NCBI RefSeq assembly: GCF_013408795.1
Contig: NZ_JACCCC010000001.1
Coordinates: forward strand, 2,914,001 to 2,978,000
Reading direction: 5' to 3'
DNA from: Spinactinospora alkalitolerans
Lineage (GTDB): Bacteria > Actinomycetota > Actinomycetes > Streptosporangiales > Streptosporangiaceae
DNA: 64,000 nucleotides
Part shown: in pieces, positions 63,685 through 64,000 of the stretch
How the letters are laid out: each line of letters opens with the position of its first letter
Position numbering within the stretch: position 1 is the stretch's first letter
Notes under the pieces: generated by a model
What the model saw: only the letters and a program-made list of their open reading frames with translations
The model's database searches: none
What the model was told of the DNA's origin: nothing
Translations under genes and position numbers: made by a program

Positions 63685-64000
63685 ATGGTGAACGACGCCG
63701 AACTGCACCATCTGCGCCGCTGCGTGGAACTGGCGACCGAGGCCCTGGAGGCGGGCGACGAGCCGTTCGGCTCCGTGCTCGTCGCCGCGGACGGGACCGT
63801 CCTGGCCGAGGACCACAACCGCGTGGCCGCGGGCGACCGGACCCGGCATCCGGAGTTCGAGCTGGCGCGCTGGGCCGCGGCGAACATGGCCCCCGGGGAG
63901 CGGGCGGCGGCGACCGTCTTCACCTCGGGTGAGCACTGCCCGATGTGCGCCGCCGCGCACGGCTGGGTCGGGCTGGGCCGCATCGTGTACGTGAGCTCCT
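63685..64000 (+). CDS. Nucleoside deaminase, N-terminal part (cut by window end)
   Basis: At least 105 residues of a CMP/dCMP/tRNA-type zinc deaminase. 'EPFGSVLVAADGTVLAEDHN' is the substrate loop, 'RHPEFELARWAAANM' the H-P-E site (H-A-E in most relatives) with the proton-shuttle Glu, and 'TSGEHCPMCAAAHGWVGLGR' the P-C-x2-C-like zinc site in the form H-C-P-M-C. These fit the guanine-deaminase/cytosine-deaminase-like subgroup. GGGAGGGCATCC precedes ATG 63685; the frame is still open at 64000. Confidence 0.87.
   Translation, partial: MVNDAELHHLRRCVELATEALEAGDEPFGSVLVAADGTVLAEDHNRVAAGDRTRHPEFELARWAAANMAPGERAAATVFTSGEHCPMCAAAHGWVGLGRIVYVSS

Overview
The window is high-GC DNA with GC-rich third codon positions, frequent GTG starts and several promoters that look leaderless (TANNNT about 7 nt before the start codon). 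Together with SoxR, mycoredoxin-like, HelR, MmyB-type and DUF397-era actinobacterial families this points to an actinomycete (Streptomyces/Nocardiopsis-like); nothing here fixes the genus. There is no rRNA, tRNA, CRISPR array or biosynthetic megasynthase. The content is a chromosomal accessory region: small regulator/target modules separated by gene relics.

Layout. 1-10.7 kb: the end of a PLDc_N protein, a FAD amine/amino-acid oxidase, a membrane protein, soxR with a SoxR-box-like dyad, a three-gene operon (membrane protein, DCC thiol oxidoreductase, TetR) with two TetR-type operators, an alpha/beta hydrolase, ogt, a GlxA/AraC regulator, two small membrane proteins, a DJ-1/PfpI protein and a WYL regulator. 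10.7-15.2 kb: a mocR / dapA-like / MFS operon between a truncated ABC ATPase and transposase debris. 15.3-23.3 kb: sugar acetyltransferase, RidA, DUF6194, an ArsR-SRPBCC regulator with paired operators, an APH-like kinase, and an XRE-cupin regulator whose 15-bp palindrome recurs before a flavin oxidoreductase/methyltransferase pair; three gene fragments lie between regulator and target. 23.3-29.4 kb: mycoredoxin-like protein, two GNATs, another XRE-cupin, a truncated-type threonyl-tRNA synthetase preceded by a Thr-codon leader peptide and attenuator, a TioE-like MerR, a decayed uvrA paralogue and a resolvase relic.

29.9-35.3 kb is one 1820-residue fused acyl-CoA carboxylase. 35.7-40.7 kb: ArsR/CDF metal pair, a lipoprotein, and helR (rifamycin tolerance) with a clear rifamycin-associated element. 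40.8-44.4 kb: a compact tyrosine-recombinase element (recombinase, HTH, frameshifted second recombinase, small membrane protein) with repeats at its right part and possible ends. 44.5-48.4 kb: broken MFS gene, small secreted protein, intact IS110-family transposase, integrase relic. 48.5-54 kb: a DGPF/ECF42 sigma pair, DUF1062, a tandem VOC protein and more relics.

54.0-57 kb is a complete blaB-blaA / blaL beta-lactamase regulatory module like that of Streptomyces cacaoi. 57.1-64 kb: relics of a response regulator and a methyltransferase, a TetR/MFS drug-efflux pair with a 20-bp operator, an XRE-cupin gene, an FBP relic, a TetR plus GDSL hydrolase, a DHFR-like reductase and the start of a nucleoside deaminase.

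The recurring theme is local one-component regulation of resistance or detoxification genes (redox, rifamycin, beta-lactam, metal, efflux). Many fragments and single-base frameshifts, several in homopolymers, mean either strong decay or draft-quality indels; both are flagged where seen.
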